The notes beneath the pieces were generated by a model, which was not told where the DNA came from, made no database searches, and saw nothing but the letters and a program-made list of their open reading frames with translations. From Turritopsis dohrnii (taxonomy: Eukaryota > Cnidaria > Hydrozoa > Anthoathecata > Oceaniidae), in contig BQMF02000282.1 of assembly GCA_027922465.2 (NCBI GenBank), positions 310,001 to 374,000 of the forward strand: a stretch of DNA of 64,000 nt, written 5' to 3'. The position numbers were made by a program, and so were the translations under genes. Positions within the stretch are counted from its first letter, which is position 1. The number at the start of each line of letters is the position of its first letter. Shown piece after piece: positions 46,581 through 59,856 of the stretch.

Positions 46581-46900
46581 ATCCTTGCAATTTAAAGCAG
46601 TTCCTTGAGTAGCAGTAAAAACAGAAAACTTAACAATCTAACTGAAAGCCAGACCATATAACAATCTAACGGACACCATATCACGCTGCTGTGTTATCAA
46701 ATCTGATCTCAGGCTAATGTAAACTTGATCACAAGCTACTGTGATGGGAGACAGCAATGACGTCAAGAGTTGTAGTAATGGAAAGTATGAACGTGATAAA
46801 AGAAAGAAATCACGATGAATCGGTTTTGTAATTTAGAGATCAGTAGGCTGAAACATATCTTCTAATGTCGACATCAATTGTGGTTGATTTTCTTAGCGGT
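46581..46900. terminator. 3' region of the protease gene
   Basis: No coding sequence is supported. It presumably contains the 3' untranslated region. No canonical AATAAA polyadenylation signal was noticed in this stretch, so the transcript end is uncertain. Confidence 0.3.
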
Positions 46901-48360
46901 CCTCATCCACGTAATAAGATTTAATTCTTCAGCAGTGATTTCTCCAGGGTGAGCTAGATCGTTGTATAGTACAGTGCTTCCAGTATTTCCAACAACATAG
47001 GTATTCTATTCTTTTTTATAAGAATTACATAAATCGAGCCAAGCCTTCGTGATTCTTAATGATTCAGTCAATATGAGCCTAAAATATTTTTACATGATCC
47101 TTAAATTTCTGCAGGTCAAATAATATTTATAGGAGCGAATCGGAGGTATCATTATTTGAAAGGTCAAAATTTTCATACACACAAAACTCAAGAGGTAGGA
47201 ATGAAAAACAATTTTTTAAAGCAATATAAACAAGTATATATTTTCAGATCAAATGACACACACTTTAACCATATTTCATATTCCCCGATATAATCTTCTG
47301 TATCATCATCGTAGATCACGTGATATTTTTAGTGGTGCTCATTGTAGTAAGTAATCTTTCCTGTGTGCCACCCGTTCTCATAAAAAACTTTCATTCACTT
47401 TCCACAATAAGGTGCATTCAGAACACGATCATCTTCATGATCTTCCCACTCTTCCCCGTTGTCGTCAGGGCGTCTTTTTCATTCGTTTCGTCGTTGTTTT
47501 CCTCCGTATGCAAGTTTTTCATCTGGATCTTCCCTTTACCACGCGATCCGGATCTTTTCCGCATGTTTATGCTCTATCTGCGCATGTGAGTTTCACATCA
47601 ACAACAAATGGAAACGGTGATTATAGCCATTATTACTTCCAGTTCTGATGAGCCTTTCACGAGTAACTTCATGGCATTTACGTAATTCTTCAAGAAGAGA
47701 TTCCTTTGATGGTTTCTGGTTGCGCGGTCGGGATCGCATACGAATGTTGAAACGACGCAAAAAATTGATCAACCACATACTTCTTCACTGTTACATCTTA
47801 TCGGGGAAAATTTCGTCGGGAAAAATGTTGGTCGGGGAAAATTTTCGTCAACTGCCAAAGATTTCGTCACTTTTCCCCGACGAAACTTTTACCCTGGATT
47901 ACAAAAATACCTTTTAAAAAATACTGGACGTGATTCACTATCAGAATCTATCGTAATTGGCATTTCTTCAGATAAACCAGTCACCATGGTTGGTAAGTCC
48001 ATTTCTGACTCGTCATTGCTTGAGGTTAACGACATCAAAATCTATTTCACTCTCAGATTCATTCTCTTCACTGACAAGATTCCCAGCAAAGTCATAAGAA
48101 TAGAAATTATCTAGAAACTAGATCAAGAATCAGGAATCCACTTCGTATCACACTTAAACTTGAGCGAAAGCGGGACTTGAAGGCCACCAGAATGGATTGT
48201 CGAAATGTATAATTATCTTAAGGAGCAGAAGGAGTCCATCATCAAAGGTTTTGAAAAGGCAGGATTCATAGAAGTCGTCAAGATGGCACAAGAAGTTTAC
48301 GAAAGATGCCGGAAAGATGCCGGAAAAATGCCGGAACCCATTCGATGAAAAAAGGTAAGA
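46900..48360. pseudogene. Debris of DNA-transposon genes
   Basis: Short coding traces occur in several frames. On the minus strand are YNDLAHPGEITAEELNLITW (about 46900-46990), a Tudor-like stretch FYENGWHTGKITYYN (about 47300-47390) and WLINFLRRFNIRMRSRPRNQ (47593-47780, resembling the start of a pogo-type transposase). On the plus strand is WIVEMYNYLKEQKESIIKGF (about 48185-48290, like a pogo-type C-terminus). All are broken by stops and frameshifts. Family assignment is tentative. Confidence 0.35.
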
Positions 48361-48586
48361 ACTTTTTAAAAATATTTTGTCTGTACTAAAACTGTTTCTA
48401 GAGTTTTTTAAAAAGGGAAATATATGGTTATGTAAAAAAATTGACCTTTTTTGTAAACTTTAACCTGTTTTGCTAATTTTGTATTATTGACTTTTTGTAT
48501 GTATTTGGCCGAGTAAAATTATTCGTCGGGGAACCTTTTCGTCAAAAATTTCGTCACTTTTCCCCGGCGAAGTTTTCCCCGATAAG
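47797..48586. mobile_element. MITE-like element with CTTATCGGGG ends and iterated end motifs
   Basis: Inverted ends CTTATCGGGGAAAATTTCGT and complement (TTTTCCCCGATAAG). The motif GTCGGGGAAAA or TTTTCCCCGACGAA repeats about three times at each end. The target duplication is unclear. It is related in design to 49753-50276. Confidence 0.6.
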
Positions 48587-48950
48587 GTATGTTATGTCCA
48601 GAACCAGTTGAAATTTACATGATAACTTTTTTTCCGTGCGTCCTTAAAGGTGGTAAGCAACAGATTGTACAATGGCAAGTACTTTCGAGAGGGACGCTGT
48701 TTTAGAAGATTTTTCTTGCTTGCTGTTGCAGCTTGTTGGAAAATATTGTTCTTGTTTTTCAGCCACTTAGATTGGTTTACTTTGAACATATCTGCTACCG
48801 TGTATTGTAACTTATCTGTGTACAGCAATTCTTTTAAAGTTTTAGCTTTAAACGAAGCTGTATGCGACTCTTTGCGACCCTCTGCGACTGTCTCCACGTT
48901 GTTTAGTTGCTTTCTTGTCAACTGATTTTACAACCTCCATGATAGCATTA

Positions 48951-49347
48951 GAGAGCTTTAGCAACTGCGACGGCAACGTAGACGACGACGTGAGCAAAAA
49001 CAACAAAATAAATAATTACTATCAAATAAAAGTTTGAAGAACCTATTTTTGTTTTAGAAACAATTCAATTTATAAACTTATATCGACTGGAAAGTTATGA
49101 AGTTACTATAAATCTACATAAGGGAAAACGACTTATCTCTATAATCGCGTCTCCGTTGTCAGCAAGACTTCGAAACATGATTTTTCACGTTGAGCATAGA
49201 ACGTGAAAACAAGTTAATGATGTAATTATCTTCCCAATGGTGTCATAATCGGTAGACACTCTTTCAAAACAAATTCCACATAGAAAATAAAGCTTTTGTT
49301 TTAAACACGTCGCCGTCTTCGTTGCCGTTGCGATTGCTAAAGCTCCC
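48951..49347. mobile_element. Second copy of the GAGAGCTT MITE, TA duplication
   Basis: 397 bp, closely matching 45034-45431 along its whole length, with TA on both sides. Two similar copies 4 kb apart indicate a recently amplified family. Confidence 0.85.
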
Positions 49348-49519
49348 TATTATTTGAAGCCGATGTCTTGGATTTTGGAAATCTTACATTTACCAAGTCC
49401 TTTCTCACATTTTAAATTGTGACAAGCAAGTCCGTGAGAGTTAAGAAAAAGCCTTTTTTACAAATATCACAGGTCACACCAGGTACAATTTCTGCTGTGA
49501 GTTCAGTTGGTAATACAGC

Positions 49520-49745
49520 ATCAAACGCTTAACCGGGCTGAAAGATTGATCACGTGACATTTGTTATATTTTTTCAACTTTACACATGCTCCGTGTATGT
49601 AATTTCATCCCGGTAAAGGGGGCAAGCCCGGTTGAAAGCCATCACATGAGAAATTCGTCAGCCCGCCGCTTCACCGAGATGTCCGTTAAATAAAGCGAGA
49701 TCTCGGCAAAGCAGGCTGGCTCGCTCCTCATGTGATCACAAACAC
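49520..49745. repeat. Palindromic CCCGG/GATCTCGG-rich repeat, Harbinger-like relic
   Basis: Contains AACCGGGCTGAAAGATTGAT, AAGCCCGGTTGAAAGCC and GCGAGATCTCGGCAAAGC motifs like those inside the MITEs at 34338 and 39357. Clean ends were not found. Confidence 0.4.
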
Positions 49746-49752
49746 AAATTTA

Positions 49753-50276
49753 TACCTTATCGGTAAAAAAAATGTTGGTCGCCAAAAATAAAAAGTCGGC
49801 AAAAAACAAAATTTACTCACTTTTTGCCGACTAAATTTTCGAGTTTAGTCACTTTTTGCCGACCAATTTTCAAGACAAAAAATGACGAAGAAGGTTTGGA
49901 TAATTTGAAAGTTTTTTTAAGAAATAAAATACAACACCAAAAAGAAAGGTTAGGTAAATTAGGTTAATTAGTCAATTTCAATAACAGTTTTTTTCTTCTT
50001 ATGTGTATTTTCGTTATTCTATTCTTAAATACTTATTTGCTTCATACTGCCGCAAAATCACCTGATAATCACTTGATAAGGAAGATAAGATAAGAATTGG
50101 AAAAAGAAAAATCGGCAAAAAGTAGTTTGGCAAGTACAAAAAGAAAACAAAAGATCGGCAAAAAAGTTAAGTCAGTAAAAAAAGATTCGGCAAAAAAGTT
50201 TGGTCGGTAAAAAATATTAGTCACCTAACCAAAATTTGATCACTTTTTGCCGACTTTTTTTTTTACCGATAACGTA
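49753..50276. mobile_element. 524-bp MITE with TACCTTATCGGT ends and iterated GTCGGCAAAAA
   Basis: Ends TACCTTATCGGTAAAAAA and TTTTTTTACCGATAACGTA are inverted repeats. AAGTCGGCAAAAAA and its complement CACTTTTTGCCGAC repeat at both ends. No gene. Confidence 0.65.
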
Positions 50277-50329
50277 ACACTTTCTTAATAGTAGCGAGAT
50301 CTCGGCAAATCGAGCTAATACATTCGAAT

Positions 50330-51010
50330 TACTTTTGAACATTCGAATTACACATTGTTTATGTAGAGCCTCGTTCACTGTTGAACACGCACTTCCGTGT
50401 CCAAAAGGTGACTTCGTTACTCTGTGACCCAACGAAGTAAGAGATTCTACCGCAGAAATTTTATCGGAAGTATGCAGAGACGTAAGAACTGAGCCAGTAC
50501 TACAAGAATTTACTGGAGAAGAACTGCCAAAGTCAACCATAACTGCGGCTGAAGCAAGAGTAGATGTTGCAGTGCGAGAATTTTGGATAAGGGGACAGAT
50601 GTTTTATTTTGACGTAAAGGTTTTCAACACAACGGCCAAAGTCTACCTGAGCCAAACCTTGAAAGCTGCTCATCGAAGTAACGAACAACAAAAAAGCGTT
50701 GCTATGTGAATCGAATAAATCATGTCGATCAAGGATCATTTACACCACTGGTATTCACATGTTTTCGGGATATCGAGGGAATGTCAGTCATTCTATAATA
50801 GACTCGCAGAAATGCTTGCTGTAAAAAAGAGGGGACAGCCGAGTGTCACCAAAAGTTTTAATCTGCTAAGATTGCAGCTCATTTGTATCAGGGGATCAAC
50901 AGGGATACGAAAAAGACTACAAGTGACAGATTCGCTACCGATACCCCATTCGGAGTTACCAATTCGGGACTATCGCTTACTTAATCGAACTTTTGAAGTG
51001 ACAAGTACTG
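50330..51010 (+). pseudogene. Frameshifted C-terminal part of a retroelement-type repeat protein
   Basis: The plus strand reads CRASFTVEHALPCPKGDFVT, then AEARVDVAVREFWIRGQMFY followed by FDVKVFNTTAKVYLSQTLKA and RSNEQQKS. After a frame change comes SFTPLVFT and ECQSFYNRLAEMLAVKKRGQ, then LLRLQLICIRGSTG. This order of motifs (CPKGG, ARLDV...FFDVRV, NEQ.K, FTPLVF, LRS..CIRG) is familiar from repetitive cnidarian proteins with a restriction-endonuclease-like D...FDVxV pattern. At least two frameshifts and a stop make it dead. Confidence 0.6.
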
Positions 51011-51189
51011 AATACAATTTCCCCTAAATGAAATGCAAGCATCAAAAAGTAATAAAGGAGAGATTTAATTATTTGCACGTATATATTACATGATATCAAA
51101 AAATCTTCTCGTAATTACAAATTATTTTTGTCATTTTCAATTTTATACGAAAGTGTTACTAGCAAAGAAATCATTTCGCCATAAGAATT

Positions 51190-54100
51190 TCATTTCGGTA
51201 ATATGGGCGGTGTACTAAGAGGAATCTGCATCACGTGTCTTGAAGAAACGTATGTCTGACCAGCGGTAGACGCATGCGTAGATCGCGGTCTAGAAGAAGT
51301 TGGCCGTGATTGTCGTTTCTGTGCGTCTCGGATTTCTATACGTTCTTTTATTGCTCTCAACCTCGGATGAATGTCACCTAGCAACGGTCTTGCAGGAGGA
51401 TCACCCGCCCAACACTGTTCCATCAAACACCAACATTCGTCATCAAAGTTCGTCAGTCTTTCCGGTCGGACACCCTTTCGAACAGAATTCCACAGTTGAT
51501 CTTTACTCGCACATTGTTCGTAAGACCCAGGTAACCGAACACTGCCAGCGCAGATGTACCAGAACAAAATTCCGAATGCATACACATCAACCGAATGATC
51601 GTACCGACCGGAAAACAATTCAGGAGCCATATGTATAGGTGTACCAACAATCGAACCGGATATCATGGCACCAGGCTTGCAAAAACCTAGGTCGGTGAGT
51701 TTTCCACGATTTTTGGAATCAAGCTGAAGAAGAAGAATATAATAATAATAATAATTAATAATCGACAACAGAATATCAGAAAAAAATTGATAGAAACGCG
51801 ACATCTTACCAGAACATTTTTTAACTTGATGTCCCGATGAATAAGTCCTTGACTGTGAAGATAGCGCAAGCCTTCAACCACATCTAACGCCACTTGCAAT
51901 CGGCTACGAAAACTCATTCCGCATTTTATACCGGCATAAAGATCACGTTGCATACGATCCATGACAAGAAGGACTGCTGGAGAACTTCCACCTGCGTAGC
52001 TGTAATCGATCACAGAACCACGAATTTGCACGAGTCGCTCATGCTCAGGAATTGCTCTAGTCGTAAAAATCCAAAAAAATGTGAATTTTTGTTAAAGAAC
52101 CCACTGAGCTTGGTAGTACTGTATCACAAGAGAAGGAATCACTTCGTACCTGGTATAATAAAACTCTAATGCCAAGTCGTTCCAATGCTTATCATCTGGT
52201 GGAACAACTGACTTAATAGCACAAGGTCCTTTTCCACCCCATTTATCGCAAGCATACACAACGCCGTACTGTCCTCTCCCGATTTCACGCCCAAGTTGTG
52301 GCATTCCATGTAGGACTAAATCTCGAAGAGAGGTGCTATCCAGTACGCAGCGCGCCACTCTGGGCGCAAAAACTTTCCTCAGCTTCATGCGCTGCTCCTC
52401 TTTCTTCTCCAAACGACCATTATGTCGCATCTCCAAAACTCGAAGCGACTGTGTAAACGCTTCATGAGAGCGAATTAATCGAGCACGAAACTGAGAGCAA
52501 ATATTTTTGGCTAACCGAGACTCGCTTATACAATTTATAACATCTGCCGCCACCCTTCGTTTCCATTCCGCATCCACGACTGGAGATCGTTTCCCTGGCA
52601 ACATTTGAACTGCTTGTTTTAATTTCTCCCAAATTAAGCGAGTCAAAGAGAAACTTGCTTGAACGGTCACTTCTACTTGATATGCAGCATCAAGCACCTG
52701 AAGCAAATATCTCATCATCAGACATACCATTATCGTATTAGGCTAGAATTTTTTTGTCACAAATTAAGTAGTTTAAATTGATTAATGGTTTAATGGAAAA
52801 TCAAGAAATTTTAGTTGCTAATGTGAATATTTTTCTACCTCCTTCAAATGAAAGCTGGCATTGATTGTGGACTTGGAATCTGTTAAATGGATTAATACAA
52901 ATTGAGAAAGTTGGGATGTACAAAGCTAAAGATGGTAAAAAGCATAGGTTAAACGTTTATCATCCTGTTATTATGTACACTGAATGAATCTTAACATTAT
53001 GTTGATTAGAATGCAATTAATGCAATTAATATTTGTACAATTTGTTGGTGAAATTTATAAACATTAAAAACCAAAGCTGGAGATTCACACAATAAATGAG
53101 AAACTGTCAGTGTTGAACATTTATAAACAATTGAAACAATAAAAAAGAAATAAAAAGAAATACCTGTTTCAATGCGACAGATGCAATCCCGCTTGAATCA
53201 CGAGCAAACTCAGCATCAGCCTTTTCCAAACTAGATAAGCATCTTGTTAACGTGCCAACATAACTTTCTTTTAAATATTCTACCGAACTTATTAATTTTC
53301 CTGCAACTGCTTGATTCAGTCGACTTAGTACAAGTTCTTGAACTTGTTGAGTACATCTTTCTAAGTCTTCTATATCAACCAATTCATCATTTTCCTTAAA
53401 CTCAATTCCTTGTATTTTCAGAAAACCAGCCTCTTCTTGTAAGCGAGGACTGAGTGACTCAACAGTCCCATGTATAACCTCTTTGATTTCTTCTTGTTTT
53501 TTATTTGCAATGTCCATTAAAGATTGAAAGAGTTCCTCCTCCTTAGCTCGAGCATAGGATATTCGTTTCGGAGTTATACAGATATCTCTTGCCATATCAA
53601 ACGCGGAAGTAATAAACATTCCCAAGCATCGTGTATGTGCATCATTTAAAACACAAGCAGCTGCAATGATATGATACTGCAGTACTTGTCGTACAAACAT
53701 CAGAAAGCATGGAAATAAAGAAAAGTCTTCAACTAGTACGCTTTTCGGACGAACACTATCTATGATTGATTTAGATGATACCAAATTGCTGGTCGACAAA
53801 GGGATTCTTTCAGCAGGTTTGCTTAACTGCTTGTTAATAAGTCCTAACTCGCACAGTTGATCATATAATAATGAACACTCTGCAGAAGCCAACTTGGCCT
53901 CATCTTGAAGCGATTCTGTAAGTTCATGGGTACATTTTGGTGGGACTTTGATAAAAAACACAGGCAAACAGTTCATAGCAAAAGAATTAATCTGAGCCAA
54001 TTCATTGATATCCTAAAGAAATTTGAAATTGCACCTGCATAGTTATATCCACATAAATATCACCAGGCATATTTCCAAGCACTTTTAGCTACATCCGTTT

Positions 54101-55026
54101 TTTGGGAAGATTGCGTTTAAGAATAGTTTGCAGGGAGGCTGGGGTCCAGGGTTTATTCTCCAGAACTCCTGCTGAGAATCATCTTCAAATTTAGTACACC
54201 AAAAATATGACTAAACTCGTCCACAGAACTACAGAAATGAGATTGAAAATGTTTCGTAAATCCTTTGAGTTTCAAATTGATAGGATTTGAGTTTTGAAAC
54301 GTAATTACCGTTATACGTTACTAGAAAAGTTCTTGAAAATATGCCTGATCACAAATGGAAATATAAATTAAGTGAAAGTTTTACCTTTTGATTTAATGTT
54401 TCCGTATCAACAGCAAATATAAGAATAGGTAAAACATCTTCCACACAAGATTTGAATACTTGCTCCACGCAACTCTCAGAATTTGAAGGCGCACATATAA
54501 TTTCTGCTCCAGTCTTCAATAATGGGTGATCTAGACAAACCTCTGCAACTGCAGCAGTCAAAGCTGGATCGGTTTTATCTCGACCCCTCAGTTCTAAATC
54601 TGCTCTAGGAACAGATCGCCAAGTTCCTTCATAAGCATCCAAGGCTGCAGCTAATTCAAAACTGTCAGGCAAAACTAGGCTCAAAGTAGAGTAATACCCA
54701 TGTTTAAATCGAACCATTCTCCATGTCACTGAATGATCAGCATCATCAACTAAGGGGAGAATCGGTTCCCCAACAAGTTCATTAACTGCACAAACCTTGG
54801 CATAACATGATGTCCCCAATACGATAATAGTTGGTGGTTTCTCACATATGTGAGCTAGTTCATGATATTCATCTTCAGGTAATAAATATGCTCGAAGTGT
54901 ATCTGCAGCAAATTGTCCGGATTGTTGAATTTCATGGAAAGCTCTATCAGTTTCTCTCTTTACTTGCTTTAATAATTTTGTATGTTCTTTGAATTTTGTC
55001 AATTCATAAGGTAAATTTGCAGCCAT
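51190..55026 (-). CDS. DSTYK: DSTYK, dual serine/threonine and tyrosine protein kinase
   Basis: Five exons on the minus strand with good splice sites: 55026-54385, 54012-53164, 52697-52150, 52057-51810 and 51723-51190. The ATG opens [20 protein letters not shown]. The long N-terminal region (about 500 residues) includes [20 protein letters not shown], a P-loop-like stretch conserved in DSTYK, and helical segments. The C-terminal kinase has the glycine loop [14 protein letters not shown], Lys in [18 protein letters not shown] instead of DFG ([12 protein letters not shown]), and [13 protein letters not shown], all diagnostic of the family. It is a cytoplasmic kinase linked in vertebrates to FGF/ERK signalling and cell death. 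The protein of about 940 residues looks complete. The tail after the kinase is basic and Ser/Thr-rich. Confidence 0.95.
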
Positions 55027-58000
55027 TTTAGACTAAAGCTTTAGTCATCCCAAATCTTGAATTTCTTTATAAAGACTATAATGTATACAAAAGAACCACC
55101 ATTAATGAGTGAAATAAAAAATAATGCATTGCAAAACATGTAACATGAAACCAAAAACAATATCAGATTGACAAATACATTCAAAGCAAAACAAAACATG
55201 TTTGACCAGAAACGCCTAATATAAAACCCATTGTGAAACAAGTTTCTTGTCAAAAAAATTTTAGATTTTTATATATACAATGAAAATATAAATTTTTATC
55301 TTATCCTTCACTTTACAAAAACACCAATTTACATTTTGTCTTATCCAACTACCCTAGGCTATTGCAATCATAAGTGGCCGGTTCTGCCGAAGGGTCATAT
55401 TACTTAAACAATATTAAATCACAGAAATAGCAATAAATAAATCATTTTCAATTTATATTCTTCACCAAAGTTAATTAACATAAAAAAGAACCAATTTTTT
55501 ACCATTGAATCTCATATTCACATTGCTAATCACTGTTATATTGTGTAAACTTTAGACTGACAGGAATGGTGTGTAGAACAATTACAAACAAACTAGGGGC
55601 TATTTTTTTACTTATCCATCTTGTTTCATCCAATTCAATTTAATTTCAATTTATTTGCCAAAGATTACATGATTGACGACTTACAAAACTTATATAGAAT
55701 AAAAGGCCAGGAGACTACCCCATATAGTCGAGACTAATCTAAGGAGGTAGCCACCTGAGTAACAGAGTTGGATGATTTGGGTGAGATCTGTGTATAATAG
55801 AAAATAATGCCACATCATGGTTTCATGTATATATATATAACAATGATTTAGAATAATGTAATAATTAAGCTGGGAATGAAAAAGACACATATCGAAACCA
55901 TGGTGTGGCGTTATTTTTTAATGCGACATTAAAGCCCTTTAGCTCCAATGGAACATAAAAATGATCCATAATACATTGAAGCCACACAAATGGGGAAAAT
56001 ATCGCCATTTTAAAGTGTAAAATAAAATAACGTTTTAGTTTGTTTATATACATTGAAACAATGACGATAAATAATCCAATAAACTACAGATATTTCAGTT
56101 TTCAATTAAAAAGACACATTGCCAGAAATGATTTGAGCTGGAGGAGAAATCAACAAAAATAAGATTTTTTTAGGATATTTGAGGAGGAAAATCAAAAATG
56201 AGGAGTTTTGAGGATTTTTGAGGAGGTGTGAGAACCCTGAATAAAGTATATCTTGTAGTGCTTGGGTTGTTGAGTAATGGTATCAGAATTGAAATGAATT
56301 CTTATCATGCAGAAAATGTGATTAAAGTATTGCCAGCTGGTCTCACCACAAATCTTGTGTAAAAAGGAAAAAGTACACGGATTTCTTAATATTTAGCCAG
56401 TAACGAACAGAAAAAAATTCACCAAAATTTGTATCTGTTAATCATAAAATCATAAAATTGAAGAACTTTACATAATATTCAACCCTGATTTAACAGAAAT
56501 TACAGGAGCAGTATTTCGCATCCTGTATATTTGGATCAGTCCACTTTTTTCAAAACCAAATCCAACGGAAACCGAGTGTAAAGAAAATGTTGCTGATATT
56601 CTCATTTCATTCACTCACCAACAGCATGTTAGCATGTTCGTCTAACAAATCATTACCATCCAGACTTTTAAGCCCGTGTAAACCTTATGAAATTTGTTTC
56701 GATTAGTGAGGGTAGGGCTCAGGGTTGGTCTCATTTGTTCAAATACTTTTATAAGTGTTTTCGCCAAGTTAACATACTCCTAATAAGAATAACATACCTT
56801 TTGTAGCAGGACTGGAATAATATCTTTAAGAATAATTACAATCTAACCAATAGTTTCCTAAAGTATTTCAAACACCAAGCCATAAGTCGATTAACAGTAA
56901 TGTGAAACATAGATCTATGAGCTAGACCTTTAAAGTATATACCTATGTAAGAGAGGCTGTCATTCCGGATTGCACAAGTTTAATAGAAACAAACATTTTA
57001 TATTCTTGTCATTGTTATATTGTTCTTTGTTTTTTAAAGAGTCTATCGCGCAATCTAGACCTTTGGTCAGCTAGCTCATTGTTAAGTGTCACAAGAACCG
57101 GTTTGGAAATCAAGTAACTTGTGTAACAAAACGCTGTTGTGATTATCTCTTAAAAAGACGAGTGTTTGTTTAGATTTTCTTAAATATTTTGTGACTGACT
57201 AAGAAGTTTAATTCTAAGGGTTAAGTTTTTATGATTGACAGATGAATTTTAAAACTTGCAGTATAAAGTAAAAGAAAGGGACTATAAACACTTTTTTGAT
57301 GATCTGAAATTTTTTCATGAAATCTTGTGCCAAGACAGAAAGGCCGTTCAAGTATATCAAAATGCCCTAACATCTGGGTAGTGTACACAATAGATCTTGT
57401 TACACTTTGTAAAATAAACATTTGAGACACTGAGCGCGTGATCAAAACAACAATAAATTTCATCAATTCAGAAGAATGAAGTGTTCTTATTTGTTGTACA
57501 CTTTCAAAATGCAAAGTTTTTCTCGCTTTCGAGAAACGACACCATCTTTTTTTTTTTCTTTCTTGCGCAACCTCGAACCCAGTGTTTCTTGCCTTCCGTA
57601 TATCGAAAAGGTAAGAAACCCTGGGTTCGCGGTTGCCTTATGCGCAGAACAAGGTGAGAAATCTCCAAAAGGCCTATATACAGTGTGTCTCAGAAAGACT
57701 TATACCGCAAACTTTATATCACGAGAAAGCCTTTTTCCAGCATTTTCGATTGATATCAAATGTTCAAGAAAATGATTTTTCTTCGGAAAGGTATTGAAGA
57801 AAAACAGACAGATTTCCATCCACCAAGATCAATTAACGCACATTTAATTCCCAAAACTTTTATCTTATCAACTTGCTCGGTTATAAAATTTGAGGCTTAA
57901 TTCTGATGACAGAAATTATGTTTATACTCATCTGATTGTATTTGTAAAGATGTTACGTTGTTACAAACGCTAATTGATCTTTAACAAATTAATGATCTGA

Positions 58001-58156
58001 ATCCATGATATTTTCCTCAATAACTTTCGAAAGAATTGTCATTTTGCTTCAAATTTTATATTTTGAGAAAGAGCTTGAAATGAGCTTTCATATTGTACAT
58101 AAATCGCAAAAATTTAACAAATAATTTTTGAAACAAACGCATTGAAAGTTTGTGTG
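55027..58156. other. Long intergenic stretch, no supported gene
   Basis: AT-rich sequence with only short chance frames. It must contain the DSTYK promoter (near 55030-55300), but no specific element was identified. No RNA gene or clean element ends were found. Confidence 0.45.
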
Positions 58157-58160
58157 TTAA

Positions 58161-59159
58161 AGCTCACTTTGTAATAATCACCCCACTTTGTAATACCTGT
58201 CCCGATTTGTAATAAAATTGTCCCACTTTGTAATACCTGTCCCGTTTTGTAATAAAATCGTCCCGATTTGTAATAAAAAAGCTGTCCCACTTTGTAATAA
58301 ATATTGTCCCACTTTGTAATAACCAGATTTTCTACTTTGTAATACCCTCGGAGAATTTTTTTCAAACAGGCATTTTATGAAGAAGCAACCCCAAACTGAC
58401 GTCGCTATTTACTGTAGGAGCAGATGTTGGAATTATTTGCAATATTCATCTGGGGATTTGGAATTTATTATTTTAGTCGCGATAAAAACGTAGGCAAAAT
58501 TAACCCTTAGCGTACAGCGTAATATCGTGCGTATTCATATACCGCGTGTTTCATCACAACTACTTTCAATCGCTACTTTTTTCCCGGGAAACTCGTTTCC
58601 CTAAGGTATGCCAACAGACTATAAAGGTTATGATGGTATTTGTAAAAAGAGAGAAAGAAGAATTTAAAAACAGTTACTTCAAATTATAATACATCGAAAT
58701 TATGTGCACAAAGTAGTTTCTCGGTACACTATTATTAGATCCAGCTTTGTCATAAAATACATGCCTATTTCAAAAAGATACATCAAGTATGTGCTGTATG
58801 AAATGGAAATTTCATATGTTTTTGTCTTTGTTTTTTTTTATTCTTCCAAAAACGCCATTACTTATACTACTATTTTAATCAATCCTTACAAAGCAGAGAA
58901 CGAGGTTATCATATTTCTTTGGTATTACAAAGTTATTACAAAGTGGGACAGCTTTTTGGTACTAAAAAGTGGGACAAGCCTTATTACAAAGTGGAACAGC
59001 TTTTTTATTACAAATCGGGACGATTTTATTACAAAACGGGACAGGCATTACAAAGTGGGACAATTTTATTACAAACATGGATTTGTAATAAAATTTCTGT
59101 CTCCATGTTACAAATCGGGACAGGTATTACAAAGTGGGACGATTATTACAAAGTGGGCT
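58161..59159. mobile_element. 999-bp TTAA-flanked element with iterated CAAAGTGGGACA motifs
   Basis: Ends AGCTCACTTTGTAATAAT and ATTATTACAAAGTGGGCT are inverted repeats flanked by TTAA (58157-58160 and 59160-59163). Each arm of about 200 bp is built from many copies of CACTTTGTAATA or CGATTTGTAATA (complement on the right), so the arms can pair in several registers. The TTAA target fits piggyBac- or Kolobok-type mobilisation. The Lys/Tyr-rich frames here come from the repeat and are not genes. Confidence 0.75.
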
Positions 59160-59163
59160 TTAA

Positions 59164-59856
59164 CATGTGGACAAAACATTCTGAGACATACTGTGTAAGG
59201 GTAATGACGATTTAAGTGTCTTGAAGTTGATGATGTGACAAAAAAATTATAACAAGAATCAGAGATAGTGAGCATGTGTATTTACTTCCTTCAGAAGCAC
59301 GTATAACCATAAAATAAGTCATTCCGCATTAGCTTGAAGTAAATATTTAATCTTGAAACTGACAACACAACACGTTCCTACTTTCGATATATATTTCACT
59401 TTTTTACAAACTTTATTAAAACGATAAATAATAAACATGAAATGTTTTAACGCATAAAATAAAATATTAGTTTTTCAAAAATGTCACGGAAAGAAAAATT
59501 GGCGGGAAAAATCCACTATAGAAAATTATGGAATGAAAAATTATTTTTTTCCAAATGACAAACTACAGTTAATTTAATAAGCACCAATTCAATATATAAC
59601 AGAAGTCGTCATGAGAACATTCATTCAACATTCATCGTATTTCTTTCACACACAAAAACAAGTTTTTAACAACAAATAGACGTAACATTTTTGGTTTAAA
59701 TTCCTGCCAAAATTGAATTCCACCAAATTCACCAAAATTTCTTCCCTGAACGTAGATTCACTTCTCCAGTTTCACTTGGTTGCTTACAAACACTGAAATA
59801 CTGCTTCTATGAAAAAACACACCTTCTTTCGTTTGAAGTTAATAGAAAACATTTAT
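59164..59856. other. Downstream of the receptor kinase gene, no gene seen
   Basis: Presumably 3' untranslated and intergenic sequence of the minus-strand receptor kinase. On the minus strand no clear gene or element was recognised. Confidence 0.35.

Noticed and set aside
47637..47680. CTGATGAGCC as another hammerhead core
   Set aside because: No GAA partner with pairing stems follows.
58114..59215. Lys/Tyr/Gly-rich frames (83-164 codons)
   Set aside because: They are translations of the iterated CACTTTGTAATA motif of a TTAA element.
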